Positions 1 through 5,394 of a stretch of DNA of 8,466 nt are shown piece after piece. Location: contig JALSZZ010000286.1 of NCBI GenBank assembly GCA_027075825.1, positions 1-8,466 on the forward strand. Reading direction: 5' to 3'. Source of the DNA: Mariprofundaceae bacterium. GTDB taxonomy: Bacteria; Pseudomonadota; Zetaproteobacteria; Mariprofundales; Mariprofundaceae. Both the position numbers and the translations under genes were made by a program. A model generated the notes under the pieces. The model was given only the letters and a program-made list of their open reading frames with translations. It did no database searches and had not been told where the DNA came from. The first letter of the stretch is position 1. The number at the start of each line of letters is the position of its first letter.

Positions 1-99
1 CAGCAGGGGGACGGGATTATTGCCGTTTTACCTGTCGAACAAGTCTGGCGTATTCGCACTCGCAGCCTGGTGAATACAGACAGTGGCGAGCATGACTGA
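1..99 (+). CDS. P-II family signalling protein, C-terminal end (partial)
   Basis: The first 32 codons read QQGDGIIAVLPVEQVWRIRT and onwards, ending at TGA 97-99. The GDG-I-x-V-L-P-V-x-x-V-x-R-I-R-T pattern is the C-terminal signature of the P-II (GlnB/GlnK) fold, where GDG and the RIRT arginines help bind ATP. P-II proteins are cytoplasmic trimers that sense nucleotides or 2-oxoglutarate and control partner proteins by contact. The downstream metal-handling genes suggest a member of the divergent P-II group found beside CusABC-type efflux pumps rather than a nitrogen regulator; that is inference from context and from the related N-terminal remnant at 6580. The start lies outside the window. 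The stop overlaps the next gene by 8 bp, so the two are probably translationally coupled. Confidence 0.85.
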   Translation, partial: QQGDGIIAVLPVEQVWRIRTRSLVNTDSGEHD

Positions 100-739
100 C
101 AGCTATGATTACGGGATGTGGCTGCTGGTGATTGTCAACAGCGCGGTTATTCTGTTGTTTGCCTTCAGTTTTTATCACCCGAAAAGCAAGCTGGACTGGC
201 GTGCCTTTGGTGCCTTTTCAGCCTTCGTGATTGCGCTGTTTACGGAAATGTACGGGTTTCCACTGACGATTTATCTGCTCTCCGGATGGTTGACCAGTCA
301 GTTTCCTGATGTGGATATTTTCTCCCATCATGCCGGGCATCTGTGGTGGGTTATCTTTGGTGGCAGCAGTGACCCCCATGGTGATCCCTTTCACCTGCTG
401 AGTAATCTGCTGATTTTAGGCGGCTTGTTGCTGATTGCTGAGGGATGGCGTTTGCTGTATGCCGCCCAAAAGCAACAACGAATGGCAAATGGTGGTGTTT
501 ATGCGCGTATTCGTCATCCACAGTACACAGGGTTTATCATCATCATGACTGGCTTTTTGTTGCAATGGCCAACCTTGCCTACATTGCTGATGTTTCCTGT
601 GCTGCTGTGGGTATACCGCCGCCTGGCTCGTCACGAAGAGCAGGAAAGCCTGAAACGCTTCGGCGAACAATACGAACGCTATATGGCAAAAGTTCCGGCA
701 TTTATTCCTGCACTGACAAAACGCAAGGCGGTGGCATAA
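92..739 (+). CDS. Isoprenylcysteine/phospholipid methyltransferase-like membrane protein
   Basis: A 215-residue integral membrane protein of the ICMT/PEMT-like superfamily, whose known members transfer methyl groups from S-adenosylmethionine to membrane-associated substrates. Hydrophobic segments lie near residues 9-28, 35-55, 105-125 and 147-170. The family signature is clear: RHPQY at 141-145, the EE pair at 182-183, and a C-terminal FGEQYERYMAKVPAFIP segment. Both RHP and EE belong to the known cofactor-binding region. An upstream in-frame GTG at 83 exists, but ATG 92 overlaps the preceding P-II stop in the style of the rest of this operon and is preferred. Proteins of this family recur in bacterial metal-resistance clusters, but their substrate is not known to me. 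Bases 172-262 are duplicated at 6760-6850. Confidence 0.85.
   Translation: MTDSYDYGMWLLVIVNSAVILLFAFSFYHPKSKLDWRAFGAFSAFVIALFTEMYGFPLTIYLLSGWLTSQFPDVDIFSHHAGHLWWVIFGGSSDPHGDPFHLLSNLLILGGLLLIAEGWRLLYAAQKQQRMANGGVYARIRHPQYTGFIIIMTGFLLQWPTLPTLLMFPVLLWVYRRLARHEEQESLKRFGEQYERYMAKVPAFIPALTKRKAVA
172..262 (+). repeat. Source copy of a 91-bp duplicated block
   Basis: This internal segment of the methyltransferase gene recurs at 6760-6850 in the same orientation, 6588 bp away, with one difference (A at 189, G at 6777). Here it is in frame within an intact gene, so this is the likely ancestral copy. Confidence 0.95.
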
Positions 740-1041
740 TGGAAGGTTTGGGTGTGTTGTTGTTTTATGCCTTGTTGTTTTACCTGATGATGCGCTTCGG
801 CTGCGGCGCGCACATGGTACATGGGCATGGCAATCATGGTGAGCACAAGGATGATGCCACTGACGGCGGCTCGTTTGTTGATCCTGTCTGTGGTCATGAG
901 GTAGAATCTGACAAGGGCTATGGGCTGATGCATGATGGAACATTGTATCGCTTTTGCTCACGCCAGTGTCTGGAGCAGTTTGATGATCAACCCTCGCTGT
1001 TTATCCATAAACAGCACAAGGAAGGCCAGCATGAGCACTAA
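739..1041 (+). CDS. Membrane-anchored YHS-domain protein
   Basis: A 100-residue protein. A hydrophobic helix at residues 4-18 (GVLLFYALLFYLMM) is followed by a Cys/His-rich linker (GCGAHMVHGHGNHGEH, 21-36) and a YHS domain at about 47-90. The domain has DPVCG (Cys51) and FCSRQC (Cys73, Cys77), the three cysteines typical of YHS domains. YHS domains are found in copper ATPases and other heavy-metal proteins and are thought to bind metal through these cysteines. The His-rich linker could add metal ligands, which is inference. The ATG overlaps the previous stop (TAATG), indicating coupling. A longer in-frame ORF extends upstream, but it overlaps the methyltransferase and lacks any reason to be used. 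Confidence 0.85.
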   Translation: MEGLGVLLFYALLFYLMMRFGCGAHMVHGHGNHGEHKDDATDGGSFVDPVCGHEVESDKGYGLMHDGTLYRFCSRQCLEQFDDQPSLFIHKQHKEGQHEH

Positions 1042-1306
1042 ACTTTCACTGATCGCAGTTGGACAGGCCACCAGCGTATTGCTGGCAACTACGTTTGTGC
1101 TGTGTGTTGGCTTTGATCTGATGGTTCCGGATATGGCGATGTATGCCAGTTGGCAGCGTCTGTTGCCCGGTTTTGAATGGATCAGTTGGTCAGACTTTTT
1201 TCTCGGTTTTATCGAAGCTTACGGCTATGGCTGGTATATCGCTCTGATCTGGGTTCCTGTGTACAATGTGGTGCAACATCGTCAACAGCTAAAGAAATCG
1301 TCATGA
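1031..1306 (+). CDS. DUF5676-like small membrane protein
   Basis: A 91-residue protein with two predicted membrane helices, about residues 6-30 and 57-80. The central LLPGFEWISWSDFFLG followed by EAYGYGWYIALIWVPVYN matches my memory of the DUF5676 family of small two-helix proteins from metal-resistance and heme-related clusters. Molecular function is unknown. The start is supported by an AAGGAAGG ribosome binding site about 4 bases upstream and by an 11-bp overlap with the YHS gene. It ends in an ATGA overlap with the cytochrome gene. A longer in-frame ORF begins at 932, but it lies inside the YHS gene and is not needed. Confidence 0.75.
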   Translation: MSTKLSLIAVGQATSVLLATTFVLCVGFDLMVPDMAMYASWQRLLPGFEWISWSDFFLGFIEAYGYGWYIALIWVPVYNVVQHRQQLKKSS

Positions 1307-1737
1307 AAAAGTGGCTATGGATATTTTTTCTGCTGCCACTGTCTGCCTGCAATAGTTCAGCATCGGATGGCCGCTGGTACACGACGGCGCAGCTAGAGAC
1401 TGGAAAAGTCCTGTTTGCCCGTCACTGCGCGGCCTGCCATGGCGAGCAGGCACAGGGGCTGGCAAAAAACTGGCGTAAAAAAGATGCGGACGGCTTTTAT
1501 CCGCCACCGCCATTGAATGGCACGGCACACGCCTGGCATCATCCATTGCCCACGCTGCAACATGTAATTCAGCAAGGTGGTGTGGCACAGGGTGGCAGAA
1601 TGCCAAGGTTTTCGGGTAAGCTATCTGAGCAGGAACAACTGGCTGTCATTGCCTGGTTTCAGCATTACTGGTTGGACGATGTGTATCGGCAATGGATGCA
1701 ACGTCAGACAGTCAATGCTCAGGGAGGAACACCGTGA
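1303..1737 (+). CDS. Lipoprotein c-type cytochrome, monohaem
   Basis: A 144-residue exported cytochrome. The signal peptide ends in a lipobox (LSAC, Cys16), so the mature protein is probably anchored to a membrane facing the periplasm. Haem is attached at CAACH (Cys42, Cys45, His46), and Met100 in GGRMPRF is the likely sixth ligand. A PPPPLNG segment (67-73) and the C-terminal helix EQEQLAVIAWFQ are typical of class I cytochrome c domains. In this operon it could carry electrons for metal oxidation or reduction; that is inference. The start overlaps the preceding stop as ATGA, and the stop overlaps the next GTG. An upstream extension of the same frame would run through the DUF5676 gene and would destroy the signal peptide. 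Confidence 0.9.
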   Translation: MKKWLWIFFLLPLSACNSSASDGRWYTTAQLETGKVLFARHCAACHGEQAQGLAKNWRKKDADGFYPPPPLNGTAHAWHHPLPTLQHVIQQGGVAQGGRMPRFSGKLSEQEQLAVIAWFQHYWLDDVYRQWMQRQTVNAQGGTP

Positions 1738-1865
1738 TCAAAAATGTAGTCACTAACTACAGCCTCGTGTGCACCACTATTGGTCGCACCTTCATGAAGC
1801 ATGAAGATAACCACCGCTGTCATGCTGAACTGGTTTCAGGAAAACAGGTTAAGCGCATAAAGTAG
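1734..1865 (+). CDS. 43-residue hypothetical ORF, possible gene remnant
   Basis: A GTG start at 1734 overlaps the cytochrome stop (GTGA) and has a very good ribosome binding site, AGGGAGGA at 1721-1728, spaced 5 bases. The product starts MIKNVVTNYSLVCTTIGRTF and has no signal peptide, membrane helix or recognised domain. Its last third (HAELVSG..KQV) is encoded by a common type of bacterial intergenic palindrome (1819-1850). The likely reading is that a real downstream operon gene began here and was cut off by rearrangement, leaving the start signals with a repeat-encoded tail. It may still be translated as a short peptide. No function can be assigned. Confidence 0.4.
   Translation: MIKNVVTNYSLVCTTIGRTFMKHEDNHRCHAELVSGKQVKRIK
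1819..1850. repeat. Short palindromic intergenic repeat (HAELVS/KQV type)
   Basis: GTCATGCTGAACTGGTTTCA begins the element at 1819. Imperfect arms AACTGGTTT (1828-1836) and AAACAGGTT (1842-1850) pair at 7 of 9 positions. The sequence resembles a dispersed bacterial repeat whose spurious translations read HAELVS...KQVQHD. The outer part of the right arm appears to be missing. The family assignment is from memory. Confidence 0.55.
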
Positions 1866-1896
1866 CAATACTTTTGGTTACATCTGGAGATATACA

Positions 1897-2043
1897 ATGA
1901 ACAAAAACATTATGCTGACGTTGCTTTTTTCGGTCCTGTTACTTGGTTGCGCGAGCCTGCATGATAATCAGGGCTGGGAACATACGGGAGATTCTGAGAC
2001 ACATCAGGATTCAACGCCATACATCTTCAAACATGAACACTAA
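1897..2043 (+). CDS. Tiny lipoprotein with His-containing C-terminus
   Basis: A 48-residue ORF, MNKNIMLTLLFSVLLLGC then a short polar tail. The lipobox LLGC predicts signal peptidase II cleavage and lipidation at Cys18, leaving a mature peptide of about 31 residues with four histidines (CASLHDNQGWEH start, KHEH end). A GGAG ribosome binding site at 1886-1889 is spaced 7 bases from the ATG. The tail contains several Asp, Glu and His residues and could bind metal; this is inference. It resembles the tiny lipoprotein at 2292 in size, architecture and context but shares little obvious sequence beyond the signal peptide. The stop codon lies in the first bases of the palindromic element at 2041, so the true C-terminus may have been altered by insertion. 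Confidence 0.65.
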   Translation: MNKNIMLTLLFSVLLLGCASLHDNQGWEHTGDSETHQDSTPYIFKHEH

Positions 2044-2202
2044 GGAATGTGCACGAAATAAATCAGGCAACCTGGCTTGTTTTTTGTCCAGCATCAGCGT
2101 TGTAGAAACCTCTCCATAGGGGGCTATACAACGATTTCTACGCTTTAATGCCACACAAAAATCCTGCGCCAACTTACCGATTTATTTCTTGCACGTTCCT
2201 TA
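2041..2202. mobile_element. MITE-like palindromic element, about 160 bp
   Basis: The ends are inverted repeats of 24 bases: 2041-2064 reads TAAGGAATGTGCACGAAATA and on, and 2179-2202 is its reverse complement with two mismatches. The interior is also symmetrical: CGTTGTA (2098-2104) pairs with TACAACG (2127-2133), ATAG (2116-2119) pairs with CTAT (2124-2127) around GGGG, and TAGAAA (2103-2108) can pair with TTTCTA (2135-2140). There is no ORF of useful length. The terminal inverted repeats and lack of coding capacity fit a miniature inverted-repeat element moved in trans by a transposase not in the window. I see no convincing target-site duplication, so mobility is inferred. It separates the two tiny lipoprotein genes. 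Confidence 0.6.
2060..2086 (+). terminator. Possible rho-independent terminator inside the element
   Basis: A short stem, CAGG-CAA-CCTG (2064-2074), extended by a wobble pair and A-T pairs, is followed by a run of six T (2080-2085). The core stem is only 4 bp, so strength is doubtful. It lies 17 bases after the stop of the tiny lipoprotein at 1897 and could end that transcript. Confidence 0.35.
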
Positions 2203-2291
2203 CCAAAGCGTAAGCTGCGCGTACTCGCCTCGCAGGAAAGAAAAAGACAGTGCAGATGAATGGATACGAAAATCGCCAAAGGAGGCCAACC

Positions 2292-2435
2292 ATGAAATTT
2301 ATCCGTATAATCATGCTCACCATCATCCTGTCGGGATTTGCTGCCTGCAGCACACTGGATGGCGGTAAGGCTATCGAACATTCGCATGAGCATGCTCACG
2401 ACGGCACGTTCGGAACAGTGGATGTTGTCAGATAA
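2292..2435 (+). CDS. Tiny His-rich lipoprotein
   Basis: A 47-residue ORF with start ATG 2292, supported by a near-consensus ribosome binding site AAAGGAGG (2278-2285) spaced 6 bases. The N-terminus MKFIRIIMLTIILSGFAAC is a signal peptide with a lipobox (FAAC, Cys19). The mature peptide contains HSHEHAHD, four histidines in eight residues, a plausible metal-binding motif. An upstream in-frame ATG at 2250 would add 14 charged residues before the signal peptide and is disfavoured. Its position just upstream of a CusA-type pump remnant suggests a periplasmic metal-binding accessory role; this is inference. I do not recognise a named family. Confidence 0.7.
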   Translation: MKFIRIIMLTIILSGFAACSTLDGGKAIEHSHEHAHDGTFGTVDVVR

Positions 2436-2515
2436 TTTCGGTAATCAGGATGCTGTCCGAGAATGAAAAGACCTGCTGCGGAACTCTTGTGTCCAGACAG
2501 CTTCCTGATGAAGTT

Positions 2516-2616
2516 AACCGCCCCCTGTTTTTTCGTCCTGCAAGGCGAAAGCGCGCAGTTTACGCTTTGGTAAATGAGCACTTTCAACGCCGCAGGCGGA
2601 AAAACAGGGGGCGGTT
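2516..2616. repeat. 101-bp hairpin-forming palindromic repeat
   Basis: Perfect outer arms of 17 bases (AACCGCCCCCTGTTTTT from 2516; its complement ends at 2616) enclose further paired segments: CCTGC 2537-2541 with GCAGG 2592-2596, GGCG 2544-2547 with CGCC 2588-2591, GAAAG 2547-2551 with CTTTC 2581-2585, and TTTAC 2559-2563 with GTAAA 2570-2574 around a 6-base loop. Almost the whole element can fold into one hairpin. It lies 31 bases upstream of the RND remnant's start. It could be a non-autonomous palindromic repeat, a scar of the rearrangement that truncated the pump operon, or a structured mRNA leader. It does not match attC well. Confidence 0.75.
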
Positions 2617-2647
2617 GAACGGATACACCCAAAAAGGAATGAACCCC

Positions 2648-3664
2648 ATGAATCATCAGTCTGGGAATATATCGGCAGTGATCGTACTGAGTCTGTTATT
2701 CGGTGATCGCGCTGTCGGTGGTCACTATGTGGACTTTGACATCCAGCGTCAGGCGATCGCACGTTACGGCCTGACCGTCAGCGATGTGGAAGACGTGGTT
2801 CAGTCAGCCATCGGCGGCATGAATATCACCCAGACCGTGGAAGGGCTGGAGCGATATCCGGTGAATATGCGTTATCCAAGAGCCTACAGGGATAATCTGG
2901 AAAGCCTGAAGCGGGTGCTGGTAACCACGCCGACAGGCGCACAGATTCCCCTCGGCCAACTGGTTGACCTGCGCATTGTCAACGGCCCGCCCTCCATCAA
3001 AAGTGAGGCAGCCAGACCCAATGCCTGGATTTATGTGGATATTACCACGTCTGATATTGGCGGATACATCGCCAGAGCCAGGGAACTGATCCGTTCAAAG
3101 GTCGCGCTGCCCGCTGGCTATACCATCGCCTGGTCAGGGCAGTTTGAATATATGGAGCGGGCACAGGCAAAAATGAAGATCGTTATTCCATTGACGCTGG
3201 CCGTTCCTTTTGCCCTGGTGGGAGGTTTCTGGCTGGTGCACCTGATGCAGTTCAATATGTCCGTAGCTGTGGCTGTCGGTTTTATTGCCCTGGCAGGTGT
3301 GGCGACAGAAATCGGCGTGCTGGTGCTGACTTTTGTCGATCAGGAAGTCACCACTGCCAGAACAAGCCTTGGCCGACCTCTGAGTAATCAGGAAATCATG
3401 GCAGCCGTCGAGTCTGGTACCAGCAAGCGCGTTCGTCCCATTGCCATGACAGCCGCTGCCGTGGTCGTCGGCCTGCTGCCGGTTCTGTGGGGCAGCGGTA
3501 CAGGAAGCGATGTCATGCAACGCATTGCCGCGCCTATGGTCGGTGGGATGGTGACCACCACCTTGCTAAGCCTGCTGATCCTTCCCCTGATTTATGGCAT
3601 GGTTCTGCAACTCGTGGAAAAACGTTTACCTGCAGAAGCACAGACTTATCCAGAGCGTGGTTAA
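2648..3664 (+). pseudogene. Truncated CusA-like RND metal-efflux pump
   Basis: The 338-residue product aligns by eye with the C-terminal third of CusA/CzcA-type RND proton-driven pumps (full length about 1,040 residues). From about residue 22 it follows CusA: GGHYVDFDIQRQAIARYGLT, GLERYPVNMRYPRAYRD, SGQFEYMERA, VPFALVGGFWL, GFIALAGVATEIGVLVL, RVRPIAMT and GLLPVLWGSGTGSDVMQRIA. The N-terminal two thirds, with the first membrane domain and much of the periplasmic porter, are missing. At residues 183-186 the text jumps from the IPLTL segment straight to VPFALVGG, losing about 22 residues that form a membrane helix in CusA; this deletion is in frame. The first 20 residues (MNHQSGNISAVIVLSLLF) do not look like RND sequence and probably come from another gene's start. 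An AAGGA site lies 9 bases before ATG 2648. It cannot form a working pump. Confidence 0.85.
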
Positions 3665-3668
3665 CCTG

Positions 3669-5261
3669 ATGGCTTTATTTCGATTCATTCATGTCAGCAA
3701 AACGCTATGGAGCTTTGCAGGCTGGTGGCTGCTGGTGCGGCTGCGCCTGCTGCGCCCTGCCGAATCACCGGCACAGCGATTGAGTCACCTGCTTGAAAGT
3801 CTGGGAACCACTTTTGTGAAACTGGGACAAAGTCTGAGCTTGCGGCGTGATGTACTGCCGGATGATTATATTGCGGCACTGGAGGGCTTGCAGGATCATG
3901 TCATCCCTTTCCCGGGCGAGCAGGCGGTGGCCGAAATCACCCGTTCGCTGGGAAAACCACCGCAGGAGCTGTTTCTTGATTTCGATGTGCAGCCGATGGC
4001 TGCTGCCTCGGTGGGGCAGGTGCATCATGCCCGCCTGGCGGATCATGGCAAAGTGATCGTCAAGGTTCGCCGCCCCGGCATTGATCGGCAGGTTGCGCAG
4101 GATATGCGTCTGTTGCGATGGACTATACACCTGCTGTTGTGGGTGATGCCGTGGATACGCCGTTATGATTTGCCGGCTATTCTTGCCGAAGCTGAAGCGG
4201 GCTTACGGCGTGAAATGGACTACCAGGAAGAGGCACGCTCCATCCGTCGTTTTCATGAAGAGTTCAGGGAATGGCCGGGCATTCATATTCCGGATGTCTT
4301 CGAGTCTTTATCGAGTGATACTGTGCTGGTTCAGGAATGCAGCGGTGGTCGTAGCGTGGATGATGACAGACCGGCTGAGCAGGGAGCGGCACTGGCACGG
4401 GAGTTTGTCAGCGCCTACCTGCATCAGTTTTTTGTTTTGGGACTATTTCACGCTGATCCGCATCCGGGAAACCTGTTTATCCGCGAGGATGGCAGCATCT
4501 GTTTTCATGATTTTGGTCTGGTCGGCTTTCTTGACCACGACAGCCGACGTTACCTGGCCTCGTTCATGCAGGCGCTCGTGCATCAGGATGCCGACTGGTT
4601 GCTGGATGCGTATCAGGATTTGGGGATTATCACCGATGACATCAATGTGGCGGCCTACCGAGCCGGGCTGGATCAGTTGCTGGAAGACTATGCCCGACTG
4701 CCGTTAAAAGACTGGTCATTTGCCGAAGCCTTTTTGCGCATGGCTCGCTTAAGCCAGGGGCGCGATGTGCGTTTCCCGAAAAACCTGCTGTTGTTTATGC
4801 GCACATTGTTTCTCGTTGAAAATACCGTGCGCAGTCTTGATCCTGAATTTCAGTTGCTTGAAGGTCTGGCGGAACAGGGCGAACAGGTGGCAAACAAAGC
4901 CTTTCAGGAGCGCATGGCCGCTGGCAAAACACGTCTCGGCTATGAAACGAATATTGCCTTGCAAGACATCCCCAATTCCCTGGGTAAATGGCTGCGTCGT
5001 ATGCGCCAGCGCGGATTGGAAGTCCAGATCCGGCATCAGGGCTTGCAAGATCTGGAACAACACCTGGATCGCAGCAGCAATCGCCTGAGTCTGGCCTTGC
5101 TGGCGATGGGATTGTACATCGCTACAGCCTTGTTGATGCCGCTGGAGAACCTTACACCCCGACTGGCGGGCATGCCGTTGCTGTGCGTGCTTACACTGAG
5201 TCTGGCGCTATGGGTGACGCTGCGTCTGCTGGTGGGAATTTCCCGCTCGGGGCGTTTGTGA
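3669..5261 (+). CDS. ABC1/UbiB-family atypical protein kinase-like protein
   Basis: A 530-residue protein of the ABC1/AarF/UbiB family, whose members support ubiquinone biosynthesis or lipid-linked processes through an atypical kinase-like fold. Visible motifs are the family-specific KxGQ (KLGQ 51-54), the alanine-rich loop AAASVGQVH (111-119) in place of a normal glycine-rich loop, the catalytic-type lysine in VKVRRPG (Lys132), EMDYQEEA, HADPHPGN (261-268) and DFG (281-283). Two C-terminal hydrophobic helices at about 472-493 and 503-523 would anchor it to the membrane, as in UbiB. All core residues appear intact. ATG 3669 is 4 bp after the RND remnant's stop; GTG 3657 is an alternative, and neither has a strong ribosome binding site. 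No ubiquinone genes are nearby, so it is probably an accessory paralogue rather than the housekeeping UbiB. That is inference. Confidence 0.88.
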   Translation: MALFRFIHVSKTLWSFAGWWLLVRLRLLRPAESPAQRLSHLLESLGTTFVKLGQSLSLRRDVLPDDYIAALEGLQDHVIPFPGEQAVAEITRSLGKPPQELFLDFDVQPMAAASVGQVHHARLADHGKVIVKVRRPGIDRQVAQDMRLLRWTIHLLLWVMPWIRRYDLPAILAEAEAGLRREMDYQEEARSIRRFHEEFREWPGIHIPDVFESLSSDTVLVQECSGGRSVDDDRPAEQGAALAREFVSAYLHQFFVLGLFHADPHPGNLFIREDGSICFHDFGLVGFLDHDSRRYLASFMQALVHQDADWLLDAYQDLGIITDDINVAAYRAGLDQLLEDYARLPLKDWSFAEAFLRMARLSQGRDVRFPKNLLLFMRTLFLVENTVRSLDPEFQLLEGLAEQGEQVANKAFQERMAAGKTRLGYETNIALQDIPNSLGKWLRRMRQRGLEVQIRHQGLQDLEQHLDRSSNRLSLALLAMGLYIATALLMPLENLTPRLAGMPLLCVLTLSLALWVTLRLLVGISRSGRL

Positions 5262-5294
5262 TGATCGTGTTGATTGGGGATTATGGCCGACCAC

Positions 5295-5316
5295 TTAGTG
5301 ATCATATTAGTGATCA
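5295..5316 (+). promoter_or_regulatory. Direct-repeat operator candidate upstream of fic
   Basis: TTAGTGATCA occurs twice, at 5295-5304 and 5307-5316, 12 bp apart. Each contains the palindrome TGATCA. The pair sits about 18 bp upstream of the proposed -35 box of the Fic gene. A repressor or activator site is plausible but unproven; the Fic protein's own winged-helix tail is one candidate binder. Confidence 0.4.
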
Positions 5317-5333
5317 ATATATTGATGCATTCA

Positions 5334-5361
5334 TTGAAATCATATTGTTTTTGCGCATAAT
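5334..5361 (+). promoter_or_regulatory. Sigma-70-like promoter for fic
   Basis: TTGAAA (5334-5339) and CATAAT (5356-5361) are separated by 16 bp, in a markedly AT-rich gap between the kinase and Fic genes. It would give a leader of about 27 bases containing the GGAG ribosome binding site. Confidence 0.5.
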
Positions 5362-5394
5362 ATTTCGCTTGAAACAGTGTTCATCGGAGTGATC

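Noticed and set aside
416..961. 181-codon minus-strand ORF
   Set aside because: It lies opposite the methyltransferase and YHS genes, both of which show clear family motifs. Its composition is typical of an antisense shadow frame.
2516..2616. Integron attC site, because the right end contains GTTGAAC, which fits GTTRRRY
   Set aside because: The left end (AGTTAAC) does not fit RYYYAAC, the arms are too perfect and lack the usual unpaired bases, and no integrase or cassette pattern is present.
3134..3520. 128-codon minus-strand ORF
   Set aside because: It is antisense to the well-recognised CusA-like sequence, and its own translation shows no domain.
4165..4707. 180-codon + strand ORF inside the kinase gene
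   Set aside because: It is an alternative frame of the ABC1 kinase, which has all its motifs in the longer frame. The Cys/Arg/Trp-rich text is typical of a shadow.
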